Under the pieces are notes generated by a model. That model made no database searches, was not told where the DNA came from, and saw only the letters and a program-made list of their open reading frames with translations. From assembly GCA_001768965.1 (NCBI GenBank), contig MEMY01000015.1, positions 1 through 5,731 on the forward strand: a DNA stretch of 5,731 nucleotides. Direction: 5' to 3'. Below are positions 4,695-5,731 of this stretch, piece after piece. A program made the translations under genes and the position numbers. Positions within the stretch are counted from its first letter, which is position 1. Each line of letters starts with the position of its first letter. The DNA comes from an archaeon RBG_16_50_20. Lineage in GTDB: Archaea > Thermoproteota > Bathyarchaeia > 40CM-2-53-6.

Positions 4695-5300
4695 ATGTTT
4701 AGAGAAAAGAATTCATGGACAAAACGCTTCATGGAGAGCATACGTCCGACACCGATGAGACAGCGCGTCAACGAATGCCTCTTCAAACTCAAAATACAAC
4801 AAAGAAAGCTGGAAAGAACTTCATACCACATGCAACAACGCGACCAAGCTCTCTACGGCAAGTGCGTACTAGCAATTCAAGGGAAGAACACCCAACTCGC
4901 CTCAATGTATGCCAATGAATGCGCCGAACTACGGAAAATGGCGAAGGTAGTGCTTCACAGTGAACTCGCCCTCGAACAAATAACTCTTCGACTGGAAACG
5001 GTGCACGAGTTCGGTGACATGGCGGCCACAATGATGCCAGTGGCAAGTGTTGTAAGGACCCTAAAGACCCAACTAGAAGGAGTAATGCCGGAAGTCTCGC
5101 TTGAGCTCGCTGAAGTCAATGATACGCTTGAGGGTCTGGCTGTTGAAGTCGGAGAAGCTACGGAAACCTCATTCGATGTCTCAGCCAGCAGCACAGAGTC
5201 ACAACATATCCTGCAAGAAGCAAATACTGTCGCGGAGCAGAAGATGAAAGAACGATTCCCAGAGCTGCCGTCGCTAGCAACCCAGGAAACACGAATCTAG
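4695..5300 (+). CDS. cdvB2: Second short ESCRT-III (CdvB/Snf7) paralogue
   Basis: The 201-residue product is another ESCRT-III protein without a winged helix. The helical core spans about residues 20-150. It has MYANECAELRKMAKVVL (71-87), LALEQITLRLETVHEFGD (91-108), PVASVV (115-120), GVMPEVSLELAEVNDTLEGL (129-148), and a last helix (about 167-186) running into FPELPSL (188-194), a MIM2-like motif for CdvC. It shares 48 of 75 aligned core residues with the short paralogue at 821 and 43 of 75 with the winged-helix CdvB (hand counts), so the two short genes probably derive from one duplication. The N-terminus has a lone tryptophan in a basic stretch (NSWTKRFM, 6-13), a possible membrane contact. 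It is the last gene of the cluster before a pyrimidine-rich terminator-like tract. The symbol number is provisional; orthology to named Sulfolobus paralogues cannot be decided here. Confidence 0.9.
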   Translation: MFREKNSWTKRFMESIRPTPMRQRVNECLFKLKIQQRKLERTSYHMQQRDQALYGKCVLAIQGKNTQLASMYANECAELRKMAKVVLHSELALEQITLRLETVHEFGDMAATMMPVASVVRTLKTQLEGVMPEVSLELAEVNDTLEGLAVEVGEATETSFDVSASSTESQHILQEANTVAEQKMKERFPELPSLATQETRI

Positions 5301-5348
5301 ATTCTCCCCCCTCCATTCCCCATTTCAATCTCTTTTTCTTTCTCATCC
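5301..5348 (+). terminator. Pyrimidine-rich terminator of the cdv cluster
   Basis: Directly after the TAG at 5298-5300 comes nearly 50 bases of almost pure C and T on the coding strand, including TTTTT at 5333-5337 and TTT at 5339-5341. U-rich tracts of this kind are the usual intrinsic terminators of archaeal RNA polymerase. It separates the division cluster from yjbQ. Confidence 0.55.
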
Positions 5349-5378
5349 TCGCATCACTGTGCATAGACAGTGGTGCGG
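5349..5378 (+). promoter_or_regulatory. Long hairpin covering the yjbQ ribosome binding site
   Basis: Bases 5349-5360 pair with 5367-5378 around a 6-base loop (GCATAG). The stem has 12 pairs, 10 Watson-Crick and 2 G-U. The right arm contains GGTG (5372-5375), the only Shine-Dalgarno-like sequence before ATG 5383. It may limit translation of yjbQ, act as an operator palindrome in DNA, or help terminate the cdv transcript. The stem is too long and well matched to be a likely accident, but its role is unknown. Confidence 0.55.
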
Positions 5379-5382
5379 CTGA

Positions 5383-5731
5383 ATGGTCGTAGTGAGTAAG
5401 GCCCTAACGCTTACCTCGTCAAGCAGAAGAGAGCTCATCGACATCACAGATGAGGTTGTAGACTTTGTCAACGAAAACCGCGTTAGAAACGGTTTGTGCA
5501 TGATAAGTGCCCCGCATGCTACTGCCGCCATTATAGCGAATGAGAACGAGCAGGGTCTCGTTCGAGATCTGCTAGCCAAGATCGAAAATCTCTTTCCGAG
5601 TTCCTCGAATTACGCTCACAATGCGATTGACGATAACGCGGACGCTCATCTTGCTGCGGCATTTCTTGGCCACTCAAGAGCCTTTCCAATCAACAATGGT
5701 AGGCTCGTCCGCGGGACATGGCAGAGCATCT
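5383..5731 (+). CDS. yjbQ: YjbQ/UPF0047 family protein, 3' end cut by window
   Basis: The first 116 residues of a protein whose family is usually about 135-140 long; the C-terminus lies outside the window. The family signature is clear: SAPHATAAI (42-50), NENEQGL (53-59), YAHN (77-80), DDNADAHL (83-90), LGHSRAFPI (95-103) and NGRLVRGTWQSI (105-116). The conserved histidines H45, H79 and H89 form the likely metal or active site. YjbQ proteins are small homotrimeric cytosolic proteins in bacteria and archaea; some have been reported to give weak thiamine-phosphate synthase activity, but the physiological role is unsettled. ATG 5383 directly follows an in-frame TGA (5380-5382), so it is the first possible start, with GTG 5392 as a less likely alternative. 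It lies behind a terminator-like tract, so it is probably not part of the division operon. Confidence 0.93.
   Translation, partial: MVVVSKALTLTSSSRRELIDITDEVVDFVNENRVRNGLCMISAPHATAAIIANENEQGLVRDLLAKIENLFPSSSNYAHNAIDDNADAHLAAAFLGHSRAFPINNGRLVRGTWQSI

Noticed and set aside
5343..5579. Minus-strand open frame across the start of yjbQ
   Set aside because: It is antisense to a gene with strong YjbQ signatures and shows no recognisable protein features.

Overview
The window is archaeal. It holds an Alba chromatin protein, the three core components of the Cdv (archaeal ESCRT) cell-division machinery (CdvA, CdvB, CdvC), an archaeal-type Lrp/AsnC regulator and a YjbQ/UPF0047 protein. All genes read left to right. 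Starts are a mix of ATG, GTG and TTG, several with GGAGG/GGTGA-type ribosome binding sites. The Cdv set, with a true CdvA and a winged-helix CdvB beside CdvC, points to the TACK lineages (Thermoproteota/Thaumarchaeota and relatives such as Bathyarchaeia or Caldarchaeia) rather than Euryarchaeota. The base composition looks moderate (not measured). The exact taxon cannot be fixed from this window alone.

Layout: (1) 1-124 is the leader of alba, with a strong Shine-Dalgarno. (2) 125-463 is alba. (3) 464-820 is a gene-free stretch of 357 bases with T-rich tracts after alba, three short inverted repeats and only a weak TATA-like candidate. It probably holds the alba 3' end and the control region of the next operon. 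(4) 821-5300 is a compact six-gene cluster: short ESCRT-III/CdvB paralogue, CdvA, full-length CdvB with C-terminal winged helix, CdvC (Vps4 AAA+ ATPase with MIT domain), an Lrp/AsnC regulator and a second short CdvB paralogue. Gaps between these genes range from 5 to 26 bases, so one transcript is likely. (5) 5301-5382 holds a pyrimidine-rich terminator-like tract and then a long hairpin. (6) 5383-5731 is the first 116 codons of a yjbQ gene cut by the window edge.

How the genes fit together (inference from family knowledge): CdvA (PRC-barrel plus coiled coil) marks the division site, and its hydrophobic C-terminal strand recruits CdvB through CdvB's winged helix. The two short paralogues lack the winged helix and would co-polymerise with or follow CdvB. 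All three ESCRT-III proteins end their core with an FP(D/E)LP motif that looks like a MIM2 ligand for the MIT domain of CdvC, which would remodel the polymers. The Cdv machinery itself is known. What stands out here is that two extra ESCRT-III paralogues and a DNA-binding regulator are built into the same cluster, and that the ribosome binding sites of cdvC and yjbQ lie inside predicted hairpins.
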